Translations under genes and position numbers: made by a program
Assembly: GCF_025698545.1 (NCBI RefSeq)
Contig: NC_068576.1
Span: 51,680,390-51,744,389 of the forward strand
Length of the DNA stretch: 64,000 bases
Source of the DNA: Gossypium raimondii
Taxonomy: Eukaryota > Streptophyta > Magnoliopsida > Malvales > Malvaceae
Direction: 5' to 3'
The notes under the pieces: generated by a model
What the model saw: only the letters and a program-made list of their open reading frames with translations
Database searches by the model: none
What the model was told of the DNA's origin: nothing
Shown: positions 13,856 to 24,581 of the stretch, in pieces
Numbering within the stretch: the first letter of the stretch is position 1
Layout of the letters: every line of letters starts with the position of its first letter

Positions 13856-15360
13856 ATGGATCAAAGACTAGAGAGATTAGAGCAATTGCAAGAACAGATG
13901 CAAGCCCAGATGCAAGAACAACTAGAAAAGATCCAACAAAACATGGAAGAGTCCCAAAGAAATTTATTAAGTCGATTGACGCAGTTAATGGCCGGGGGGC
14001 ATGATAAGGGGAAAAGCCCTGCAGTCAATCTTGGAGATGATCATGAAGACCCTGCCTATCCATCGGGTTTCATTCCGACTAATACCCAAGCACAACCGGA
14101 GGGAAATCCATAAGGGGCACCCGTACCCCAATAATATCAGGCCAGTGCCTCGGCTTCGGTAAATTACCAAACAGGCTCAGGTTCCAATCCGGGGGACAAT
14201 CCAACCAATCCTGTAGTTCTTGATTTAGATGAAATGGCAGAAATAGAAAAAGCAAGAGTGGAGCTGCCAAAACGGCTTGAAGATTGGTACAAGTGGTTAG
14301 AGGAAAAACTTCGAGCAATGGAAAATGCTGATTACCATCACGGGGTTGACGCTAGGGATCTGAGTTTGGTCCCAAATTTAATACCCCCACCAAAATTTAA
14401 GACTCTAGAATTTGAAAAGTACAATGGGACTAGTTGTCCTGAAGCTCACATCACGATGTTCTACCGAAAAATGACAGGATACGTTAATAGCGATAAATTG
14501 TTAATTCATTGCTTCCAAGATAGTTTGATCGGGTCGGCTGCTAAATGGTATAACTAGTTAATCCGTGTCAACATCCACTCATGGAAGGACTTGACGCAGG
14601 CTTTTATGAAGCAATATGGCCACGTGACAAACATGCCACCTGACAGAATTACACTGCAAAATATGGAAAAGAAGCAAAGTGAGAGCTTCAGACAATACGC
14701 TCAAAGATGGAGGGAGGTAGCGACACAAGTCCAACCACCACTTTTAGGGAAAGAAATCACAACGCTTTTCATCAATATCCTGAAAGCCCCATTCATTAAC
14801 CATATGTTGGGAAGCGCTACCATGAGCTTCTTAGATATAGTAATGTCTAGCGAGATGATCGAAAACGCAATAAGGAGTGGGAAGATAGATATGGGTGAAA
14901 ATGTCAAAAGATCAATCCTGAAGAACAAAGAAAATGAAGTAAATAACCTGAGCCTGTATAATAAAGGGTATCCCAAACGGGTCACCGTAGGCCAACCAAG
15001 GGTTGTGACTACTTGTTATCAAGGCCCTTTAAGACAAGAATCCAACTTGAGGCCAAACACACAAAGACCCCAGTTCACACCCATCTCGATGACATATAGA
15101 GAGTTGTATCAAAAGCTATTTGATGCGCATGTGGTATCTCCGAGCCCGTACAACCTCCGTACCTCAAATGGTATGACGCAAACGCACAATGCGATTATCT
15201 TGTAGGAATTACGTGGCATTCCAAAGAAAATTGCGATGCCTTCAAAAAAGTGGTTGAAAGGTTTATCAGTATGGGCGTTGTCAAATTTGATGATTCCTCT
15301 AGTGCAGAAAATCTGCTACCCAATCATGATGGATAATGAGATGAATACGATGTATGAAGA
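13856..15360 (+). pseudogene. Broken gag of the Tat/Ogre-type element
   Basis: One reading frame covers 13856-15205, but it is interrupted by stops at 14111-14113, a second about 24 bases later, 14555-14557 and 15203-15205. The N-terminal part is a glutamine-rich coiled coil (MDQRLERLEQLQEQMQAQ). The middle is a retrotransposon gag domain with FEKYNGTSCPEAHITMFYRK (about 14405-14470) and a helix set rich in FRQYAQRW. Near 15165 the frame shifts. The typical downstream part, with cysteine and histidine positions of a degenerate zinc knuckle and FKKVVERFISMG, continues in another frame to about 15336. The product would be capsid-like if intact. The stops and the shift make it a pseudogene. Confidence 0.8.
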
Positions 15361-15779
15361 AGTGTTGGGAAACGTTCACATCAATGCCATACATGAAGAC
15401 AACTGAAAATGGACCTTATTAGATATTCGCCCCTATAAACTTGGGAGTGTTCTAAATAATTAGACTACAGAAGAGATCCATGTAGTATTTAGAGCTTACT
15501 CAGAGTAATATTTAAAACATACTTGTTGCTTTTAGCCTAGAGGCAATAAGAACTCTTTTGTGGAATAGGCTAATGTCTGAACGTCATTATTTTAATGAAA
15601 TGCATCTTTGCGATCATTTTTGAGCCAATATTCTTTCATTCTTTACGAATAATTATTTTTTATTCTTTCATTCTTTTGTATTTTCTTCCTAATCAATCTT
15701 TCATTCAAAATCATATTGTACAGATAATTATTCATAAATTCATACATTCTTTGTATATTCTTTTGTACCTACAACAGGT

Positions 15780-16505
15780 CCCTGAATATCAACGACATGA
15801 GTAACGCTGCTATAGACTCAGAATCTCCTTTTGAGCGAGACATGTGACTTCGAAGATGACATAAATTGTAGCTTATATCCTGACTTGTTGAGGATGGTAG
15901 AATAAGATGAAAAACATATTCCACCTTACAAAAAAATCAATGGAGTCCATGGCTCCTCCCTATGTGGGGCATGAAGGTCATTGGATCATTCTCGCCAACA
16001 GATTCTGGCGATCATCGATTTATCTTCGTGGGTAGAAGCCACTTTATACGCCAATGTCACAAAGTCGATAGTCAACAAATTCTTCATACGTCATATTTGA
16101 CAATGCACTAAATTTGAACAACAGCACAATATCAAAAGTTTACAGTCTATTTAAGATTAGCATCATGTCGCCCAAAGTGAACAGTGTAGTGGAGGCAAAA
16201 AAAAACTCTGCCGAGATAATGCCTTTCTCTTGGGCCTATTGCGATTTTGCCTGTTGAAGACAAGATTCTTTCTCTCTGAGTTATTAGATCTAATCCCGAT
16301 TGAAGAGGAATGTTAAAAGTTATCAATCATGGTCAAATGCGCCAAAAGTAAATGATGTGAGCTCACAAAAAAAAAGTTCACCCTAGAAAATTTCATGAGA
16401 GGGGCCAGGTATTGAAAAAGATCCTTCCCACACAAAAAGAACTTCATGCTAAGTTGGAAAGGACCTTGTGTGGATGGTCTTATCTGGAAAAGCGTCAATC
16501 TTGAT
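15780..16505 (+). pseudogene. Remnant pre-RT and integrase segment, RT and RNase H deleted
   Basis: From about 15780 the translation resembles the acidic linker seen before reverse transcriptase in this lineage (FEDD, DLLRMVE). At about 15940-15960 the similarity jumps straight into the integrase core (a WVEA-type motif at about 16020-16040), then the catalytic-core region near 16140-16200 and the C-terminal module near 16380-16490 (LKKILP). Several stops and frame changes are present. The whole RT and RNase H block, normally over 1.5 kb, is missing, so an internal deletion removed it. Bases 15500-15780 look like a pyrimidine-rich intron or spacer ending ACAACAG. Confidence 0.65.
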
Positions 16506-16569
16506 CGAAATGGGTAATAAAGACATTCCTAATCCTATGAGTTCAGATTCAATAAAAAATATTTAAAGA

Positions 16570-16602
16570 AAAAAGAAGAAAGAAAGAAAGAAAGAAAAAA
16601 CA
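16570..16602. repeat. (GAAA)n microsatellite
   Basis: A run of AAAGAAAG-type tetranucleotide repeats lies in the non-coding part of the retrotransposon, downstream of the integrase remnant. Confidence 0.8.
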
Positions 16603-17843
16603 TAAGAAAAAGAAAAATAAGAGGCCAAGGTGAAAACCTGCAAAGGACGCCTTGAGACTAAAGGGGATTTGAGTTGAAAACCCGAAAAGGGCGGCTCAAA
16701 TTTTGACCAGAGTGGGATATAATGTGATCAAAGTAGCTCAAATTTTGATCAGATTGGGGCATGTGGTGATCTTGCTATACCTGAATCAATAGAAAAGGGT
16801 AGACGACGTCTTGAGGCATCGATAAAATACTATAGATCTCCTAAACACATGTCAAACTCAGAAAGGTCTTCAGAAAGTTTGTACAGAGAAGTTCAAGCTG
16901 CGATATCTGGGGCACGTAACTTTCATACTATTTATATATTGAATTTGTTGTTCTTGGAATACTTCTTTCTTTTTCAAGATACATGTTTCAATCAATTTCT
17001 CTTATTCTTGCTATCATTGATAATTTATTTCGACCTATGCTCCCGAATCAATTCTATTTTATCCATCATTATGATCTTTTGCAAGCATGTTGCATTGGAA
17101 TAATGATTAATGGACTAATAATACTTTCACAATGGAAGTTTTGCATATTACTCTAGAAGTTTCTAAATAATATAGGAACCTGAAACAGGACTACTGTTTA
17201 GAAAACACCAAGTTTAAAGGTGAAATATCTAAGAAGGAAGAGTCTAAGTTAAGACTATCCTCTCGGATTTTTTTGTCCAAACATTGATTGAACAAAATGA
17301 CAAGATGTCGTGGTGGTGACAAAGCTTCAATGAACAAACAAGCAAGGATCACCGAGTGATAAGAAGAGGTTTTTTCGGAGAAGAAAATTCTGCAATTGTG
17401 CATAAATATTTGGTACGACACCCTGGGAATGGTGTAGGAGACCAAGGAGATTCAGATCCTGCATCCCTGAATTGCAGTAGGAGAGGATTAGGAAAGAGCC
17501 AGATTTTATACTCAATGGGAGGAAGATGGTTCAAATCTTTTATCCCAAAAGTACAGTGGATCGAACCTTGAAGATTACAGTGGGGGCAATCCGGTTAATA
17601 AGATATGAGTATTACCAACCGAACAAGATAGCATTCTGACGTGTTGGCAATAAAGCCTTATTGAATAATGAGCAATAACAACTCGAACATTAAGGAGTCA
17701 CTTTCATGACATTTTGCATTCATGCACTCACATTTAGATAGGAGCTTTTGATTCATTCCGATCATAATATTCTAATCACTAGGCATAAATAAGCCCATGG
17801 AGTGGATTCTACAGGTTATGTTCCCCAAAACAGATCGGTGAAA

Positions 17844-18200
17844 CCACCAGTCCTATCTCCCTGAGCAGCAGTGGAATAGGTCAAAGATTTTAGATCCTGT
17901 CTCCCTAAGTAGTAGTGGAGCAAATCGAAGACGGTGAATCTTATATTCTCAATGTAGTAGGGAAGCAGATTTAAACCACCAGTCCTATCTCCCTAAGCAG
18001 TAGTGGAGTAGGTCGAAGATTGTAAATCCTGTCTCTCTAAGCAATAGTGGAGCAGATCAAAAACGGTGAATCTTACCTTTCAAATGGTAGTAGGGAAGCA
18101 GATTTAAACCACCAATTCTATCTCACTAAGCAGTAGTGGAGTAGGGCGAAGATTGTAAATCCTGTCTCCCTAAGCAGTAGTGGAGCAGATCGAAGGCAGC
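17844..18200. repeat. Tandem repeat, about 132-bp unit, nearly three copies
   Basis: The phrase CCACCAGTCCTATCTCCC (or a close variant) starts at 17844, 17976 and 18109, a period of 132-133 bp. Each unit also contains CCCTAAGCAGTAGTGGAG twice in variant form, so the unit is itself made of shorter related blocks. It lies in the 3' non-coding part of the retrotransposon. Confidence 0.75.
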
Positions 18201-19020
18201 GAATCTTATTTCCCTGGCGGTGCAGTGGAACAGATTGAAGCTGCAACGGCGAATCTTACTTCCCCGACATTGCAATTAAAATATTGAAGCTACAACAGCG
18301 AATCTCACTTTCCCAGGTGGTGCAGTGGAACAGATTGAAGCTACAACGGTGAATCTTGCTTCCTCGACATTACAATTGAAAAGATTGAAGCTACAACAGC
18401 GAATCTTACTTCCCTAGATGGTGTAGTGGAATAGATTGAAGCTACAATGGTGAATCTTGCTTCCCCGACATTACAATTAAAAAGATTGAAGCCACAACGG
18501 CGAATCTTACTTCCCTGGCGCTGCAATGGAACAGATTAAAGCTACAACGGCGAATCTTGCTTCCGCGACATTGCAATTAAAAAGATTGAAGCCACAACGG
18601 CAAATCATACTTCCCCAGGTGGTGCAGTGGAACAGATTGAATCTACAACAGCGAATCTTGCTTTCCCAACATTGCAATTAAAAAATTGACGCTACAACGG
18701 CGAATCTTACTTCCCTGGCGGTGCGGTGGAACAGATTGAAGCTACAACAGTGAATCTTGCTTCCCCGACATTGAAATTAAAAAGATTGAAGTCACAACAG
18801 CGAATCTTACTTCCCTGGCGGTGCAGTGGAACTTATTGAAACTACAACGGTGAATCTTGCTTCCCCGACATTACAATTAAAAAGATTGAAGTCACAACAG
18901 CGAATCTTACTTCCCTAGCGGTGTAGTGGAACAGATTGAAGCTATAACAGCGAATCTTGCTTCCCCGACAATGTAGTTAAAAAGATTGAAGCCACAACAG
19001 TGAAGCTTACTTCCCCGACA
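18200..19020. repeat. Tandem repeat, about 99-bp unit, eight copies
   Basis: A composite unit recurs at about 18213, 18314, 18415, 18513, 18615, 18714, 18812 and 18913. Each unit has two related halves of about 50 bp, one with GGTGCAGTGGAACAGATTGA and one with CCGACATTGCAATTAAAAAG. Both are followed by GCTACAACGGCGAATCTT-like sequence. Tandem arrays in the 3' untranslated part are a known hallmark of Ogre/Tat elements and have seeded satellites in other plants. No reading frame runs through it. Confidence 0.85.
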
Positions 19021-19330
19021 AACAGATTGAAAACGGCAAGTCTCATATCTCTGAAGTTGCATTGGAGCAGACAGAAGAAGTCATTCCTATCTCCCTGAAG
19101 TTACAGTGGAGTGGATTAAAACCACAGATCTTATCTCTCTGAAGTTGCAGTAGAGCAGATCGCATCCAGTGTTATCTCACTGAGGTTGCAGTGTAGCAGA
19201 CTGAAGATAGCAAATGTTTTCTCGAAGAGCCACAATCATATCTCCCTGAAGTTGCAGTGGAGCAGACCAAAACCACAAAACCTCATCCTCCTGAAGTTGC
19301 TGTAAAGAAGATTGAAGCTACAAAAAGTGT
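19020..19330. repeat. Degenerate short tandem repeat with CTCCCTGAAGTTGCAGTGGAG
   Basis: Variants of ATCTCCCTGAAGTTGCAGTGG recur at roughly 40-60 bp spacing (about 19047, 19095, 19132, 19167, 19229 and 19288). They look like shortened relatives of the units just upstream and grade into the sequence before the polypurine tract. Confidence 0.6.
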
Positions 19331-19473
19331 AATAGAGTGGATTGAAGCAACAAGACATAGTGTATTGAAATAAAGTTACTTGAAGAGAAGCGTCAAGAGA
19401 AGTCAAGACTCGACGAGACCGGGAAAATTTAGTCTTTTTTAGTCTTTGCTTCATTCCCGTTACACGACAATGA

Positions 19474-19489
19474 AGCAAAGAGGGCCAGC
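19474..19489 (+). other. Polypurine tract of the retrotransposon
   Basis: GCAAAGAGGGCCAGC lies directly before the 3' LTR start (TGTACA at 19490). Its purine-rich make-up and position are those expected for the second-strand primer site. Confidence 0.7.
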
Positions 19490-21834
19490 TGTACAACCCA
19501 AATTTAGCCCGGGCCTCACCAAATAAAACCAGGTCCAATACCCCAAGCCGAAAACTTATAGCCCAATATTCAAAAACCCTATCCCAACACCCAATAGCAG
19601 AAAACAACAAACCCTAACCCTAGGTGCGCCGCACCTAGGGCCTGCTGGCTAACCACCCCGCCGCTTTAGCAGCCACCAATTCCTGCCACCGCCACCTGAT
19701 CTCTGCCACCGCCGTTGTCCACTTGCCTGCAGGGAAATGACAAGAATAGATTTAAATATTGTAAAAAAATGGCTATAAAGCCATATCAAACATTGTAAAC
19801 AGGGGGATTTTTCTTTTGGGGAAATAATAAAAGAAAACGGTTCAAAAAAAGAAAAGATTCAAAAGTTGTTTTTTTTCGTTTTTTCTTTATTTTTTTATTT
19901 CAAAATATTAAATAACAAAAGAAAAAGGAAGTTTTTTTTTACCTTTTCGCCATTGCCGAAGTACTCGGAGGGTGAAGGGCTGCATCGAAAAAAAATTTTG
20001 GACTCCACACCGCAGTGCACAATCGTCGGCGTCGTGGCCAGATTCAGGGGAGAGGGAGAGAGTTTTGAGAGGATTTTCAATTTTTTTTAGAAAGAGGGCT
20101 GAAATGAAATTTTTGAAAAAAATTTGACTTAAATAGGCTTCTAAAACGACGTCGTTTTGGGCAGCTTTCTCAGGCACCAAAACGACGCCGTTTTGACTTA
20201 ACCCTTTGGTCAACTCGACTCGCTCCAGGGGATCCGCGTGTTTTTAAGCTTTGGGTTATTTACCCTGTTAGTTCCTCCGCTTTTTAATGGTTTTTCAATC
20301 AAGTACTTTAGGATTTTTCAATTTTACCTCATAATTCTTCGCATTTACAGTTTAGTCCTTATTTGAATGGCGCCGTTCTTGTGGGGAAGGGAAAATTTCC
20401 CTTTTAGTCCCTTCATGTTATGCGCGCGTTCAGAAAGATCCCAATTTTTATTTTATTTTCGGATTCCCCCCAAAGTTCCGTTTTCAGGTCAAATTAGTCC
20501 CTTTTTATTATATTTTGCTAATAAATTAATTGATTTTAAATAATGTTATAATTATTTTCACTATTATTATTATTATTTATATTGTTATTGCTATTATCAT
20601 GTTTATTATTAGTTACTCATTTATATAGCTTTTTTATATTTAATTATATATACATACAAACTCATATTTTTATATATTTTATAATTTATATATATACTTT
20701 TATCTATATAAATATTTTCTAAATTTTATAAGTATATATATATATATATTTATATGTACATACTTATATTTTTTTATACTTTCTAATTTGTATATACATA
20801 TTTACATCCATATTTTTTAATATATTTTAAACATATATATAAATTATCATTATTTACTTGTATATATTTTTATTATTTTCAAATTTTGATATATATATAT
20901 ATATATATATCTTTTATAATTTTATTCATTTTGTTTACTTATTTATTTACATTTTCAGTATTATTTTAAAAGAATGTTTCAATTTTATTTATGTACTTGT
21001 TATTTTGTATGTAATTGATTTATCCTTTTTTTATCTTATTTTCATTGTTGTTGCTCGTATTATCCTTACACTATCGTATTCATTATTATTTTGCTATGTA
21101 TATCAATAATGTCATTTGTTTTCGTATTCTTTTTATCACGACATCATGCTTTATTTTACTCAATATGTCAAAATTTATTCTAAATAAATGGCCTTTCGTG
21201 TGTTTAGATTCGAGAAGGTCGTACCCTAACTTACTAAGTTTCGACTTTCACAATAAATCTAAATACACGAATCTTTTCAAAACCTAATATTTAAACGATC
21301 TCGAAAATTAAGAAAAGATCAAGTCTTAACTTACTGGGCCTGATCCTTTTTTTTTTAAATCCGAGATAACTAAATATCTTTTAAATAAGTAAATTTTTAG
21401 CATTCATTCGCGTATCAGGAATTCGAGACATTGTGTCCTAACTTATTGGATATGATTCTCTTTCTCAATTAACGTGAAATATGCCCCCTCTTCCCGAAAA
21501 TTTTTAATATTTTAATACAAGGATCGTATTTTTAAAATTCTTCAAAGTTTTCAATTTTCGACATTAAGACATTAACTAATCAACTAGGTACCAATTTTTG
21601 GGCGTTACGAGGGTGCTAATCCTTCCTCGTACGTAACCGACTCCCGAACCCGTTTTTCTGAATTTTGTGGACCAAAATCGTTGTTTTAATAAAATCAAAT
21701 CATTTATTAAAAACAACCACTTTTCAAGGTGATCCAATCACACCTTATCAAAAAAGATTAGTGGCGACTCCCATTTTCGTTTTCGTTTTCAAAACCCAAG
21801 TCGACCCTGTTTTATCAAAAAAATGGTGTCAACA
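19490..21834 (+). repeat. 3' LTR of the Tat/Ogre-type element
   Basis: This 2345-bp copy begins TGTACAACCC and ends GGTGTCAACA, followed by the target duplication CCGTG. It is similar to the 5' copy throughout but differs at many single bases, plus indels such as longer (TA)n runs near 20740 and 20890. The divergence indicates an old insertion. It holds a perfect 16-bp palindrome, AAAACGACGTCGTTTT, at about 20142-20157; the 5' copy has one substitution there. Confidence 0.9.
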
Positions 21835-21839
21835 CCGTG

Positions 21840-24576
21840 CATCATTTTGCAACTCAAATTCCATGCCAACATATGGTTGTGATATAGTCAAAATCATTGA
21901 TTGTTGGATAGCATGTTCTATTGTATCTTCATCTCTAAGGACTTGAATGTTCTTCAACATCTTCTGTTTCTACCAAATTCATCTCTAAGGATGTATTCTC
22001 CATTTTAATCCTAAAAAAAAAAAAGTTAAAAGTAAAGGATATGTTTAAAGCTATCAAATATAAGAACTTAAATTTCTATCAAGTGCATAAAAACAATTTT
22101 ACCTCATCAATATAAGATTAAATATTTAAACTAAAACCATGTGCATCTCTTATCGCCTCTTAAAATGAAAAATTATTACTTTAGTTCTTTAAAATTTATA
22201 AATTTATAAATTAATATTTGATAAAATTATTGTTTGGTCTCAAAATGTTAGAATTTTAATTCAGTCATTCTAAAGATATAAACCAATGTGATGATGAAAT
22301 TGTATTTTAACTCTCATAAAAATATGCAACTTAATCTCAACCCTAAAAAAGATTGAATTTGCCCTCATAACTATTTATATGACTCAATAATCACAAAAAT
22401 AGGCATGCTTGTGAATGAAATAATTTCCCATCAAATAATAGTAAAATGATATTATTATATATAAGAAATAATTTTAATACAATATAATAACAACCTTTAG
22501 AATTATAATTGTAGAATTTATGCAAATTATTAATTAAATTAAATTTATTTGTAAATGTCCTTAATTTTATAATACTTAATTGAAAATATATATTAATATT
22601 GAAAACTAACTAGATTAAAATACATCAAATTAATTTATAAAATTATTATTACAAAATATTATCATGATATTAATTAAATAAAGTAAAAAAAAGCAACTTA
22701 ATATTCTCAATTTCAAGATTTTCATTTCTCTCAAAAAATATATTTTTATTTCTCAAGATATTTACTAGAAGGAGTCCAATAACTAATCCTCTACAATTTA
22801 TAAACCTATTAAGAAAAATTAATAATTACATATTAAATCTCTCCCCCAATCAGGAAAAAGAAAAGAAAGCAAATCCATGTGAAGTCTTGGTGGTACATAA
22901 AAATTAAATTTTACACTAAAAGAATAAATAAAATTTCCCAAACCCCAAAACCCAACCCATCGTCATTGCTAAAACCCTAAGTTAAGGGAAGAACTGGGGT
23001 TTAAATTCCGTAAGTAACTAAGTTTGAAAATGTGCAACCTATAAGAGCGTTTTAAGATTTTAGCCTTTCCATCTAAGGGATGAAGGGCCGCCCCTAAGAA
23101 TTTGTTCCTCATTTTGGGGCAAGAAGAAGCTACGGCAAAGATAAACATAAAGAAATTTTGGGTAAATCAAGGAGCTTATAGCTTTGAGGCTTCCATAGGG
23201 AAGTTTGATATATAAATTGAAAATCTCAAGGGGAAAATGAAAAGTAGCAACGACGATGGGGGGTTTCAAGAAATTTTATTTGTTTTTTTATTAGGTAGGA
23301 ATTAGGTGCAAATTTTAATTTATATGTATCAATTAAAATTTGACACGTGGATTTGTTTTTTTTTTATTGCCTACTCTAAACTCAGAAGAAATTATTGAGG
23401 CTGTAATTAATTATTTTAGTTATTCACGGATTAAATTATTTTGTTCTTAAGAAATATCAATTTGGGAGGAAATTAAGACATCGTTTTACTTTTAGATAAT
23501 TTGTGTGAAAATTTAGATAAAAGAATTAAAATATAGGAATATTATATTTTCTATTGATATAAGAAAATTTCTAATATTTGATTATGTTTTGAATTTGTCA
23601 TATACAAATAAAAATAGATTTAGGTAAAAGCGAAGACCCATGTTTTCAGCTAAGTTTAAATAGTTATATATTGATATCGTGAAAGAGATTTAACCCGATT
23701 CAATCCATAAACATGATTAATGAAAAGGATTTAGAGCAAGGTTTGAGATAGAAAGTATAATTAGTGGAAGGGTTGAATAATTAATATACCCTATCCCTAA
23801 TAATTAAAAAGGAGAAAATGATGGTGGGTTCTTTTCCATCATAAGAAAGACCAATATTCTTAAGGAACTTGACCATACTTTAAAAAGAAGAAGATTACCC
23901 CTTTAATCAAACCCACAAAACAAGACTTAAAGTAGTAAGGGACTCCTTTTTGCATTTGGGATAGAAGGGGGTGTGTGTATATAGGATCATATTTACAAAT
24001 AATAATTAAAGGAAAAGTGGAAACATTTTGAATCTTTTCCAACGACTTGGAGCAAAAGGGAAGCTTAGATAAGTGCCCTACAAATCTAGATAGACGAGTG
24101 ATTGAAAGAAATTTTGTAGATTTTGACAGCAACCTATAATATATTAACATATATTTATTTTGATTTTGTTCCTTCCATACCAAAATATTGCCCTTTGGTT
24201 TCACTTTGCACTCCACAATTTTATTCTCTTCCAAATAAAGGTGGGAATGATTGGTCCCACAATCCTTAAGCCACACTCCAAATCCAATCACACATTGGTG
24301 AGGTCAGTCAAGGTTGTAGGCTCCCCACCTCTTCCAATTATTACAAATTAATCACATATTTCTTTGTGAGATTAAATATGTAAACCAATCTTACCAAATT
24401 TTAATTTTATTTCCTTGCTAATTCACATTTACTTCTTATTGCATGAAAAATCACCAAACTCTAGACTAGTATTAAACATTCGTCTGGTGCATAGAAAATG
24501 ATAGACATGTATATCACACATGTAAAAGTTTGGTCATAAATGAAACACAATTGGCAGTAGAATCATCTATCTCAAG
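21840..24576. other. Intergenic region, no supported gene
   Basis: AT-rich sequence with no recognisable coding, RNA or complete repeat structure. Open frames at 23060-23269 and 23860-24291 on the minus strand lack similarity to families I know and lie in biased sequence, so I do not call them genes. Confidence 0.5.
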
Positions 24577-24581
24577 TTTAC

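Larger units (their letters stand above)
10307..21834 (+). mobile_element. Tat/Ogre-type Ty3/gypsy LTR retrotransposon, decayed
   Basis: The element is 11,528 bp and bounded by two long direct repeats. Both begin TGTACA and end GTCAACA, giving the TG...CA ends of LTRs. The 5 bases before it (10302-10306) and after it (21835-21839) are both CCGTG, a perfect target-site duplication, so both borders are firm. Inside, in order, are a primer-binding site at 12680-12697, gag at 13856-15360, a pre-RT stretch near 15780-15955, integrase remnants at about 15960-16505, a tandem-repeat-rich non-coding part at 17840-19330, and a polypurine tract just before the 3' LTR. Reverse transcriptase and RNase H are missing and gag has several stops, so it cannot move on its own. 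The PBS sequence, long LTRs and 3' repeat array fit the Tat/Ogre lineage. Confidence 0.9.

Noticed and set aside
17844..19020. Possible CRISPR-like array
   Set aside because: Units are contiguous direct repeats without unique spacers, in a plant retrotransposon.
18341..19610. Minus-strand frames of 61 and 124 codons
   Set aside because: They arise from the tandem-repeat array and cross into the 3' LTR; the periodic sequence keeps frames open by chance.
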